NCBI GenBank assembly: GCA_900551655.1
Contig: URWM01000051.1
Location: 1 to 8,392, forward strand
From: an uncultured Collinsella sp.
GTDB taxonomy: Bacteria; Actinomycetota; Coriobacteriia; Coriobacteriales; Coriobacteriaceae
Direction of reading: 5' to 3'
DNA: 8,392 bases
The number at the start of each line of letters is the position of its first letter. Position 1 is the first letter of the stretch. The translations under genes were made by a program, and so were the position numbers. Under the pieces are notes generated by a model, which made no database searches, was not told where the DNA came from, and was given only the letters and a program-made list of their open reading frames with translations. Below are positions 1 through 5,417 of the stretch, in pieces.

Positions 1-42
1 CCTAAGCCTTCGTCGGCCGCGTCAGATGTGTATAAGAGACAG
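1..42 (+). other. Illumina Nextera adapter contamination (i5 index, Read 1 adapter, mosaic end)
   Basis: This is not genomic sequence. Bases 24-42 are exactly the 19-bp Tn5 mosaic end AGATGTGTATAAGAGACAG. Bases 10-23 match the Nextera Read 1 adapter TCGTCGGCAGCGTC with one mismatch (C for A at 18). Bases 2-9, CTAAGCCT, match the i5 barcode I remember as index 508, and base 1 would be the last base of the P5 segment. The order barcode, adapter, mosaic end is that of a Nextera library molecule, so the first genomic base is 43. An ATG at 26-28 inside the mosaic end gives the artefact N-terminus MCIRDR if a gene caller accepts it. Confidence 0.97.
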
Positions 43-736
43 GAACCCCAGCGAGGCAGACCTCGAGGCCGTGCGCATGACCAGTGGCATCAACAATCGC
101 TGGTGGCTCGACCTTATCACCAAGGGCGAGCTTCCCGCCGACGTGCTCGACAGCCTGGCCGAGGGCGGCGTCAAACTTCCGTTCCGCGCCGGCGACCAGG
201 AGATTCTCAAGCAGGGCGTCGTTGACTGGCTTGGTTGCAACTACTACCACCCCACGCGCGTCCAGGCGCCGGCGAGCAAGATCGACCAGTACGGTCTGCC
301 GCACTTTGCCGACGACTACGTGTGGCCCGACGCCGTCATGAACAAGAGCCGCGGCTGGGAGATCTACCCGAAGGGCCTCTACGACTTTGGCATGGACTGC
401 GCCAAGAACTATCCCGATCTTGAGTGGTTCGTTTCCGAGAACGGCATCGGCATCATGGATGAGTATAAGAACCGTGACGCCGAGGGGACCATCCAGGACG
501 ACTATCGCGTCGACTTTGTGCGCCAGCACCTTGAGTGGGTGGCCAAGGCCATCGACGAAGGGGCTAAGTGCCGCGGCTACCACTACTGGGCCGTCATCGA
601 CAACTGGTCCTGGGCTAACGCCTTCAAGAACCGTTATGGCTTTGTCGAGGTCGATCTGATGGACGGCTACCAGCGTCGTCTTAAGAAGTCGGCGGCTTGG
701 CTCAAGCAGGTTGCCACGACCCACGTGGTGGACTAG
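43..736 (+). CDS. 6-phospho-beta-glucosidase, glycoside hydrolase family 1, C-terminal half (5' truncated)
   Basis: This enzyme hydrolyses 6-phosphorylated beta-glucosides in the cytoplasm after PTS import, releasing glucose 6-phosphate and the aglycone or sugar. About 230 residues remain of the usual 450-480; the first full codon is at 44. The general acid/base (NEP motif) lies in the missing half. Visible are the DWLGCNYYHP segment, the nucleophile motif FVSENG (Glu codon 437-439), and the GH1 signature HYWAVIDNWSWANAFKNRYG followed by FVEVD. The Ser and Tyr of the NWSW...RYGF loop match the phosphate-binding Ser and Tyr of phospho-glycosidases. The Lys normally two residues before that Tyr is Asn here, with a Lys one residue earlier. 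The next gene, 134 bases on, is a PTS EIIC, which supports a phospho-substrate. The truncation is an assembly edge fused to adapter, not a pseudogene. Confidence 0.93.
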
Positions 737-741
737 CGACC

Positions 742-772
742 GAGCGCTCAGCCCAAAACGGGCGCTCAGCCC
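742..772 (+). repeat. Short direct and inverted repeats between the GH1 and EIIC genes
   Basis: GCGCTCAGCCC occurs at 744-754 and again at 762-772. Because GAGCGCTC is palindromic, the same bases can form a hairpin (742-745 with 764-767 and 751-754 with 760-763, loop AAAAC). No T-tract follows, so it is not a convincing terminator. It may be a pause or mRNA-stability structure, or a binding site. A looser inverted repeat (GGTGG 805-809, CCACC 824-828) lies further into the gap. I see no clear promoter here, so EIIC is probably co-transcribed with the GH1 gene. Confidence 0.4.
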
Positions 773-870
773 CTGCGCAAACGCGCAAAAACAATGGCAC
801 ATCTGGTGGCAGAGAGCGACAGACCACCGTGCGCATAGGAAAAGGCCGGATTTGAAAGTTAGGAGCAATC

Positions 871-2223
871 ATGGCCAGTGACAACGGAAAGAGCTTCCTC
901 GACAAGTTTGCCGAGGTCTCTGCGAAGGTGGGAAACCAGGTTCACCTGCGTTCCCTGCGCGATGCCTTCGCGACCATCACGCCGCTCTATATCCTTGCGG
1001 GTATCGCGGTTCTTATCAACAACGTCGTGTTCCCTCTGTTCCCGCTCGATGCGGCGGGTCTTGCCAACCTCCAGACCTGGGGCTCGGCAATTACCCTGGG
1101 CACCCTTAACGTGTCCGCCATTATCTTGGCGGGCCTGATTGGCTACAGCCTCGCCAAGAACGAGCGCTTCGACAACCCGCTTGCCTGCGTGGTCGTCGCC
1201 ATCTCTGCCTTCGTCATCATGATGCCGCAGCAGATCACCGCTACCCTTGCCGCCACGAGCCCGCTGCTCACCGACAAGATCACCTCCGCCGAGGTCACCG
1301 GTGCCCTTTCGACCGCTAACACCGGCACCAACGGCCTGTTCTCGGCCATCATCATCGCCCTGCTCGCCACGACGCTCTTCATCAAGATCTCGGGCGTCGA
1401 GAAGCTCAAGGTCAAGCTGGGCGAGGGCGTGCCTCCTGCGGTCTCCAACTCCTTCAACGTCATGATCCCGATGCTGCTCAACCTCTCGATCTTCGCTGTC
1501 GCCTCGGCTCTGCTTGCCGTCTGTGCCGGCACCGATCTGTGCACCATCATCTCCACCTGGATTTCTAACCCGCTCAAGAGCATCATGAACGCCGGTCCGT
1601 GGGCCGTTATCCTCATCTACACCCTCGCTAACCTGCTGTTCTGCGTTGGTATTCACCAGTCCACCATCTCTGGCGCTACCGTCGAGCCGATCCTGACCAT
1701 GCTCATCGTCGACAACATGGCGACTTTTGCCGCCGGTGGCACCATCCAGCCCGACCACTACATGAACATGCAGATCATCAACAGCTTCGCCCTCATCGGC
1801 GGCTCGGGCTGCACCCTCATGCTGCTGCTCGACACCTTCCTGTTCTCCAAGAACAAGGCTTCCAAGACCGTTGCCAAGATGGCCATTCTGCCTGGCCTGT
1901 TCAACATCAACGAGCCGGTCATCTACGGTTACCCCATCGTGTACAACCTGCCGCTCATGATCCCGTTCGTGCTTCTTCCCGACCTGTTCATCGGCGTCAC
2001 CTATGGTCTGACCTGCGCTGGCATCATTAGCCCCTGCATCGCCCAGGTGCCTTGGACCATGCCTCCCGTCATCAACGCCCTGCTCGCTACGGGCTTTGAC
2101 TGGCGCGCCGGCGTGTGGCAGGCCCTCGAGCTGGTCATCGGCATGGCTGTCTACCTGCCCTTTATGAGGATCTCCGAGAAGGCCATTGCCAAGCAGGAGG
2201 CTCTCGCCGAGCAGAACGCCTAA
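871..2223 (+). CDS. PTS EIIC permease, lactose/cellobiose family
   Basis: This is the membrane channel of a phosphoenolpyruvate-dependent sugar PTS, moving the sugar across the membrane and presenting it to EIIB for phosphorylation. The 450 residues fit the family. Several hydrophobic stretches are visible (roughly residues 35-58, 75-95, 103-120, 155-172, 195-220, 243-262, 303-325, 355-390, 415-432). The hallmark motif FNINEPVIYGYPIVYNLPL covers about 344-362, with the key Glu at 348. His262 in VGIHQST corresponds to the substrate-site His of ChbC-type transporters. The late WTMPPVINALLATGFDWRAG segment is also typical. AGGAG at 861-865 sits 5 bases before the ATG. The B and A domains are separate downstream genes. 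The adjacent phospho-beta-glucosidase points to a cellobiose or aryl-beta-glucoside substrate, but exact specificity cannot be read from sequence. Confidence 0.95.
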   Translation: MASDNGKSFLDKFAEVSAKVGNQVHLRSLRDAFATITPLYILAGIAVLINNVVFPLFPLDAAGLANLQTWGSAITLGTLNVSAIILAGLIGYSLAKNERFDNPLACVVVAISAFVIMMPQQITATLAATSPLLTDKITSAEVTGALSTANTGTNGLFSAIIIALLATTLFIKISGVEKLKVKLGEGVPPAVSNSFNVMIPMLLNLSIFAVASALLAVCAGTDLCTIISTWISNPLKSIMNAGPWAVILIYTLANLLFCVGIHQSTISGATVEPILTMLIVDNMATFAAGGTIQPDHYMNMQIINSFALIGGSGCTLMLLLDTFLFSKNKASKTVAKMAILPGLFNINEPVIYGYPIVYNLPLMIPFVLLPDLFIGVTYGLTCAGIISPCIAQVPWTMPPVINALLATGFDWRAGVWQALELVIGMAVYLPFMRISEKAIAKQEALAEQNA

Positions 2224-2245
2224 CGTCCGTTCTCCCTTTCACCTT

Positions 2246-2288
2246 TGCGGGCGCCGGTCCGCGGTGCCGGTGCCCGCAGCTCTCTCCT
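2246..2288 (+). terminator. Probable intrinsic terminator after EIIC
   Basis: A 12-bp stem pairs 2246-2257 (TGCGGGCGCCGG) with 2267-2278 (CCGGTGCCCGCA), with one G-U pair and a 9-base loop. It begins 22 bases after the EIIC stop. The following tract, GCTCTCTCCTT, is pyrimidine-rich rather than a pure T run, so termination may be partial. Confidence 0.65.
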
Positions 2289-2317
2289 TGCGTATAAATG
2301 CAGGAGGCGGGTACAAT
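2288..2317 (+). promoter_or_regulatory. Sigma70-type promoter for the EIIB-EIIA pair
   Basis: TTGCGT (2288-2293) and TACAAT (2312-2317) are separated by 18 bases, a good match to -35 and -10 boxes. It lies just after the EIIC terminator, and transcription would start about 50 bases before the EIIB start codon. This gives EIIB and EIIA their own promoter. Confidence 0.65.
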
Positions 2318-2345
2318 AGCCGCAAGGAATAAAACCAGTTGTCGT

Positions 2346-2360
2346 CTGCGCGCCGCGCAG
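2346..2360 (+). other. Small hairpin in the EIIB 5' leader
   Basis: CTGCGC (2346-2351) pairs perfectly with GCGCAG (2355-2360) around a 3-base loop, ending four bases before the AAGGAGG ribosome binding site at 2365-2371. It does not cover the ribosome binding site. A role in mRNA 5'-end stability is possible but unproven. Confidence 0.4.
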
Positions 2361-2376
2361 TTATAAGGAGGAAACC

Positions 2377-2679
2377 ATGAAGAAGATCATGCTTTGCTGC
2401 AATGCCGGTATGTCCACGAGCCTGCTGGTCCAGAAGATGCAGTCCGAGGTCGCAAGCCGCGGCCTGGACATTGAGGTCGAGGCTCGTCCCATGAACGAGG
2501 CCCACGATCATCTGGATGAGTGCGACATTTTGCTGCTCGGTCCGCAGATCGGCTATACCAAGGGCGACTTTGAGAAGGAGGCCGCCGGCCGTTTTCCGGT
2601 CGAGGTCATCAACATGGTCGACTATGGCCGCATGAACGCCGCCGGTATCATTGACCACTGCGTCAGCGTGATGGGTTAG
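2377..2679 (+). CDS. PTS EIIB, lactose/cellobiose family (first copy)
   Basis: This cytoplasmic phosphocarrier takes phosphate from EIIA and passes it to the sugar bound by EIIC. The 100 residues are the normal size for a free-standing EIIB of this family. The N-terminal beta-strand leads into CCNAGMSTSLLVQKMQ; Cys8, just before the NAGMSTS loop, is the expected phosphorylated residue. LLLGPQIGY near the middle is also family-typical. A strong AAGGAGG (2365-2371) lies 5 bases before the ATG. The stop codon TAG is immediately followed by the earliest possible EIIA start, so the two are translationally coupled. About half of its residues are identical by hand alignment to the second EIIB at 3838-4146. 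Confidence 0.96.
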   Translation: MKKIMLCCNAGMSTSLLVQKMQSEVASRGLDIEVEARPMNEAHDHLDECDILLLGPQIGYTKGDFEKEAAGRFPVEVINMVDYGRMNAAGIIDHCVSVMG

Positions 2680-2688
2680 GTGCGGCAC

Positions 2689-3021
2689 ATGGAGGATATG
2701 AACGAACTGCAGATGACCTGCTTCGAGATCATCAGCTACGTCGGCACCGCCAAGAGCATGTACATCAACGCCGTGCAGAAGGCCAAGGAGGGCGATTTTG
2801 ACGCCGCTGAGGAGCTTATTAAGCAGGGCGACGAGGCCTATAACGGTGGCCACGATGTTCACATGGGGCTCCTTAAGAAGGAGGCAAACGGCGAGCGTAA
2901 CGGCGAGGCCCCGCTGATTCTGCTGCATGCCGAGGACCAGATGGCCGGCACCGAGACCATGCGCGTCATGGCCACGGAGCTCATCGAGGTCCACAAGCAG
3001 CTGCAGGCACTCAAGGCCTAG
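2689..3021 (+). CDS. PTS EIIA, lactose/cellobiose family
   Basis: This soluble phosphocarrier accepts phosphate from HPr and donates it to EIIB; family members form all-helical trimers. From ATG 2689 it has 110 residues, the usual length. The motif LILLHAEDQMAG carries the phospho-accepting His (residue 80) and the conserved Asp three residues on (83). Family-typical segments are EIISYVGTAKSMYINAVQKA and the C-terminal helix ending in HKQLQALKA. The start is uncertain: GTG 2680 abuts the EIIB stop, ATG 2689 has a modest AGG at 2678-2680, and ATG 2698 has GGAGG only 2 bases upstream, which is too close. I prefer 2689. All options leave the functional domain unchanged. Confidence 0.93.
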   Translation: MEDMNELQMTCFEIISYVGTAKSMYINAVQKAKEGDFDAAEELIKQGDEAYNGGHDVHMGLLKKEANGERNGEAPLILLHAEDQMAGTETMRVMATELIEVHKQLQALKA

Positions 3022-3079
3022 CTGGCGTTATCGCCGCGACGGACCGTGCGGCCCAACAGACAACACAGTCCCTTACACG

Positions 3080-3114
3080 GGCGCCGGGAGTCTCCGCCTC
3101 CCGGCGCCTTTTCT
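3080..3114 (+). terminator. Strong intrinsic terminator after EIIA
   Basis: A perfect 11-bp GC-rich stem pairs GGCGCCGGGAG (3080-3090) with CTCCCGGCGCC (3098-3108) around a 7-base loop, followed directly by TTTTCT. It lies 58 bases after the EIIA stop and only 30 bases before the esterase start. I see no good promoter between it and the esterase, so that gene may depend on read-through. Confidence 0.9.
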
Positions 3115-3144
3115 ATCAAGATTCATATATGGGGGAGATCGATC

Positions 3145-3828
3145 GTGAGACGGGGAATGGAGTACAACCCGCGCTATTACCAGATGCGCGAGTTTCAGCT
3201 CGAGCGCATGCTTGCAATCATGCGTGCGAACCAGGACGCTAAGCCGGGCGGCGTGGTGTTCTTTGGCGATTCGCTGACGGAGTTTTGCGACGTGGAGCGC
3301 TGGTATCCCGGCATGGGCGCCTATAACTGCGGCATCGGCGGCGGCACCTCGCAGGAGCTTCTGTGGATGGTCGACGAGGGCGTGGTCAAGTATCGCCCGT
3401 GCGCCGTGGTGATTATGGTGGGCACCAACGACATGGGCAATACCCTCATGGGCTCGCCCAAAGACATCGCCTTCAACATTCGCGAGATCGTGGAGATGAT
3501 TTTGGGCTGCCTGCCGGCGTGCCGCGTGCTCGTCTGCTCGCCCACGCCCTGCATCGAGCGCCTGGAAGGCAGGGCGAGCGGCAAGGACGTGCTACGCTCC
3601 AACGACCTGCTGAGCCGGGTATTGCCGCAGTGCCGCGATATGATCCGCGACGAGCGGGTGGCTTTTGTCGACGTGACGCCCGCGTTTTTTGACGAGGACG
3701 GACGCCAGCGCGAGGAGCTGTATCGCGAGGGCGACGGCCTTCATATCAACGACGAGGGCTATCGCGCGCTGACGGGGATTGTGCGTCCTGCGCTCGAGGA
3801 GTTGCTGGCAAAGACGGATATGGATTAG
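3145..3828 (+). CDS. SGNH/GDSL-family hydrolase, probable cytoplasmic carbohydrate esterase
   Basis: SGNH hydrolases cleave ester bonds, often acetyl groups on sugars or lipids. All four blocks are present in 227 residues: FFGDSLTE with catalytic Ser43, CGIGGGTS with the oxyanion Gly near 65, VGTNDM with Asn95, and DGLHINDEGY with Asp197 and His200. The spacing resembles the PAF-acetylhydrolase alpha/TAP-like branch. There is no signal peptide or membrane segment, so it should act inside the cell. I start it at GTG 3145 because GGGGGAG (3131-3137) lies 7 bases upstream; the in-frame ATG 3157 lacks a properly spaced site. Only 9 bases separate it from the second EIIB. Sitting in a PTS locus, it may deacylate imported, possibly phosphorylated, glycosides. 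Substrate and acyl group are inference; a lipid or thioester substrate is not excluded. Confidence 0.9.
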   Translation: MRRGMEYNPRYYQMREFQLERMLAIMRANQDAKPGGVVFFGDSLTEFCDVERWYPGMGAYNCGIGGGTSQELLWMVDEGVVKYRPCAVVIMVGTNDMGNTLMGSPKDIAFNIREIVEMILGCLPACRVLVCSPTPCIERLEGRASGKDVLRSNDLLSRVLPQCRDMIRDERVAFVDVTPAFFDEDGRQREELYREGDGLHINDEGYRALTGIVRPALEELLAKTDMD

Positions 3829-3837
3829 GAGATAGCT

Positions 3838-4146
3838 ATGAAGAACATTTTGCTTTGTTGCGGTGGCGGCATGTCGACGAGCCTGCTGGTGCAAAAGATG
3901 CAGCACGAGGCGGAGAGCCGTGGCTTGAAGATCAATATCGAGGCGCTTCCGGTGAGCGAGGCGTCCGACCATCTGGACGGCGTGGGCGTTTTGCTGCTCG
4001 CCCCGCAGGTGGCGTACGCGCGCGTGAATATCGAGGGCGATCTGGAGCGCGCGGGCGTGAAGCTCGTGATGCTCGACATGCTGGACTTCGGTCGCATGAA
4101 TGCGCCTAAGATCCTGGATCAAGCCATCGCTGCGATGGAGGGATAG
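3838..4146 (+). CDS. PTS EIIB, lactose/cellobiose family (second, orphan copy)
   Basis: This is a 102-residue paralogue of the EIIB at 2377-2679. The start is nearly the same, with CCGGGMSTSLLVQKMQ giving the expected phospho-Cys8. About half the residues agree between copies. Identity is concentrated in the N-terminal loop and the GRMNA segment, while the middle (about 48-75) differs. AGGAG (3827-3831) overlaps the esterase stop codon, so the pair is an operon with probable translational coupling. No second EIIC or EIIA is in the window. It could serve the EIIC at 871 as an alternative B subunit, belong to a permease elsewhere, or be a regulatory phosphoprotein. The catalytic loop is intact, so it is not obviously decayed. 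Confidence 0.94.
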   Translation: MKNILLCCGGGMSTSLLVQKMQHEAESRGLKINIEALPVSEASDHLDGVGVLLLAPQVAYARVNIEGDLERAGVKLVMLDMLDFGRMNAPKILDQAIAAMEG

Positions 4147-4155
4147 CGTCCCCGG

Positions 4156-4197
4156 AACGGCCCGTGCGCGGATGAACGCGTGCGGGCCGTTTTTATT
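4156..4197 (+). terminator. Strong intrinsic terminator after the second EIIB
   Basis: A long stem pairs 4157-4170 with 4177-4190 (8 perfect pairs ACGGCCCG/CGGGCCGT at the base, then 6 more with two G-U pairs) around a GATGAA loop, followed by TTTTTATT. It starts 10 bases after the stop and closes the PTS locus. Confidence 0.9.
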
Positions 4198-4263
4198 CGC
4201 GAGTTGTTTAAACATTTGCTAAAAATGTGCGAGCTCGGCGACGCGTTTCGCCTGTGCGAGCGG

Positions 4264-4283
4264 TACCATACAGGCAATGTATG
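4264..4283 (+). promoter_or_regulatory. Inverted repeat overlapping a -10-like box upstream of the ROK kinase
   Basis: CATACA (4267-4272) and TGTATG (4278-4283) form a perfect 6-bp inverted repeat with a 5-base spacer, 17 bp in all, like a dimeric repressor site. It overlaps TACCAT (4264-4269), which resembles a -10 box and the one before ppaC. I find no good -35 at the right distance, so the promoter part is weak. A repressor site controlling the kinase is inference. Confidence 0.4.
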
Positions 4284-4284
4284 C

Positions 4285-4307
4285 GTCCGCGATCCTGTGC
4301 CGCGGAC
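4285..4307 (+). other. Leader hairpin before the ROK kinase
   Basis: GTCCGCG (4285-4291) pairs perfectly with CGCGGAC (4301-4307) around a 9-base loop. It ends 11 bases before the AAGGTG ribosome binding site, with no T-tract. It would lie near the 5' end of a transcript starting at the upstream -10-like box. Confidence 0.4.
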
Positions 4308-4331
4308 CCAATTCTCGAAAGGTGGGCTCTC

Positions 4332-5285
4332 ATGGAACCTAAGCAGTACTACATTGGCATTGACGTCGGCGGCACTTCGGTTAAGGAGGGCCTGTTCGAC
4401 GAGGACGGCAACCTGCTTGCCAAGGCCAGCGTGCCCACGCCTCCCATCGTTGACGCTGCGGGCTTTGCCGCGGTGACCGAGGCTATCGACCAGGTGGTCG
4501 CCAAGGCACAGATTCCGCGTGCCTTTGTGGCGGGCATTGGCCTGGCCGTTCCGTGTCCCATCCCGGCGTCGGGCGATGCCAAGGTCAAGGCCAACATTGC
4601 CATTAACCTGCCCGAGCTGAGGGTCGCCATTCAGAAGCACTGCCCCGATGCGGTCGTTAAGTATGAGAACGATGCCAACGCCGCTGCCATGGGCGAGGCC
4701 TGGCTCGGTTCTGCCAAGGGCGTGCAGAACGTGGTGATGGTCACCATCGGTACCGGCGTGGGCGGCGGCGTTATCGTTAACGGCGACGTGGTATCGGGCG
4801 TTGTGGGCGCCGGCGGCGAGATTGGCCACATGTGCCTGAACCCGGCCGAGGAGCGCACCTGCGGCTGTGGCGGCCATGGCCATCTGGAGCAGTATTCCAG
4901 CGCCACCGGCGTGGTGAGCAACTACCTTGCCGAGTGCAAGAAGGCGGGCGTCGAGCCCATTGAGCTCACCGGCCCCTCCGATTCCAAGGACGTGTTCCAG
5001 GCCTGCCGCGAGGGCGACAAGCTCGCGCTGGCCGCGGCCGATACCATGGCCGACTATCTCGGCCGCGCACTGGCGCTTATTGCCAACGTGGTTGATCCCG
5101 AGATGTTCCTCATCGGCGGCGGCGCCTCCGCCTCGGCCGATGTCTACCTCGACAAGGTTCGCGAGCACTTTAAGCAGTACGCGCTTTCCGCCTCGCGCGA
5201 GACGCCCATTAAGGTCGCTTCGCTCGGAAACGACGCCGGCATCATCGGTGCCGCCTACGTAGCCCTGCGCGCCGCCGGTAAATAG
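4332..5285 (+). CDS. ROK-family sugar kinase, probable glucokinase
   Basis: This enzyme phosphorylates a free hexose, probably glucose, with ATP at C6. The 317 residues match ROK glucokinases. Seen in order are the N-terminal phosphate loop IGIDVGGTSVK (8-18), YENDANAAA with catalytic Asp114, VTIGTGVGGGVIVNG (137-151), GGEIGHM with Glu163 and zinc ligand His166, the zinc motif CGCGGHGHLEQYS (177-189), and a C-terminal IGGGASA nucleotide-site segment. The third zinc Cys of the usual CxCGxxGCxE motif is replaced by His184 (codon 4881-4883). I chose ATG 4332 because AAGGTG (4319-4324) precedes it and the ROK fold begins there; earlier in-frame starts cross the leader hairpin. Free glucose from the GH1 enzyme is a logical substrate, but N-acetyl-sugars or mannose are possible. 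Confidence 0.93.
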   Translation: MEPKQYYIGIDVGGTSVKEGLFDEDGNLLAKASVPTPPIVDAAGFAAVTEAIDQVVAKAQIPRAFVAGIGLAVPCPIPASGDAKVKANIAINLPELRVAIQKHCPDAVVKYENDANAAAMGEAWLGSAKGVQNVVMVTIGTGVGGGVIVNGDVVSGVVGAGGEIGHMCLNPAEERTCGCGGHGHLEQYSSATGVVSNYLAECKKAGVEPIELTGPSDSKDVFQACREGDKLALAAADTMADYLGRALALIANVVDPEMFLIGGGASASADVYLDKVREHFKQYALSASRETPIKVASLGNDAGIIGAAYVALRAAGK

Positions 5286-5330
5286 CTGGTGCAAAGGGGG
5301 CAGACTTCGCCCCAACACTTGCCCCAAATT

Positions 5331-5379
5331 ATGCCGCGGCCCTTCCGTCTGCGAAGGCTCGGCATCGGCGTGCTACCAT
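5331..5379 (+). promoter_or_regulatory. Hairpin and extended -10-type promoter before ppaC
   Basis: ATGCCG (5331-5336) pairs with CGGCAT (5360-5365), and inside it CCTTC (5341-5345) pairs with GAAGG (5353-5357). No T-tract follows, so a terminator for the kinase gene is uncertain. TGCTACCAT at 5371-5379 is an extended -10 (TGN plus TACCAT) about 40 bases before the ppaC start, without a clear -35. The hairpin would overlap the -35 region of this promoter. Confidence 0.45.
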
Positions 5380-5417
5380 AGCTACGTCCAAGTACACATA
5401 TCAAGTGGAGGATATCC

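Noticed and set aside
26..43. ATG at 26 as the start of the GH1 gene
   Set aside because: It lies within the Tn5 mosaic end; the gene is truncated at 43 and has no real start here.
774..787. TGCGC-AAAC-GCGCA hairpin before EIIC
   Set aside because: Short stem followed by A residues; likely chance in GC-rich sequence.
2..868. Minus-strand frame over the GH1 gene
   Set aside because: Its C-terminus is translated adapter and the rest is antisense to clear GH1 motifs.
3046..3144. Upstream in-frame start for the esterase
   Set aside because: The extension would translate the terminator at 3080-3114 and has no homology; GTG 3145 has a proper ribosome binding site.
4227..4331. Upstream in-frame start for the ROK kinase
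   Set aside because: The extension crosses the inverted repeat and leader hairpin, and the fold begins just after ATG 4332.
5297..5325. GGGGC/GCCCC hairpin after the ROK kinase
   Set aside because: Only 5 bp, with competing partners and no T-tract; not a supportable terminator.
4119..5327. Long minus-strand frame over the ROK kinase
   Set aside because: It covers the kinase and the preceding terminator and shows no recognisable family; a third-position GC artefact.
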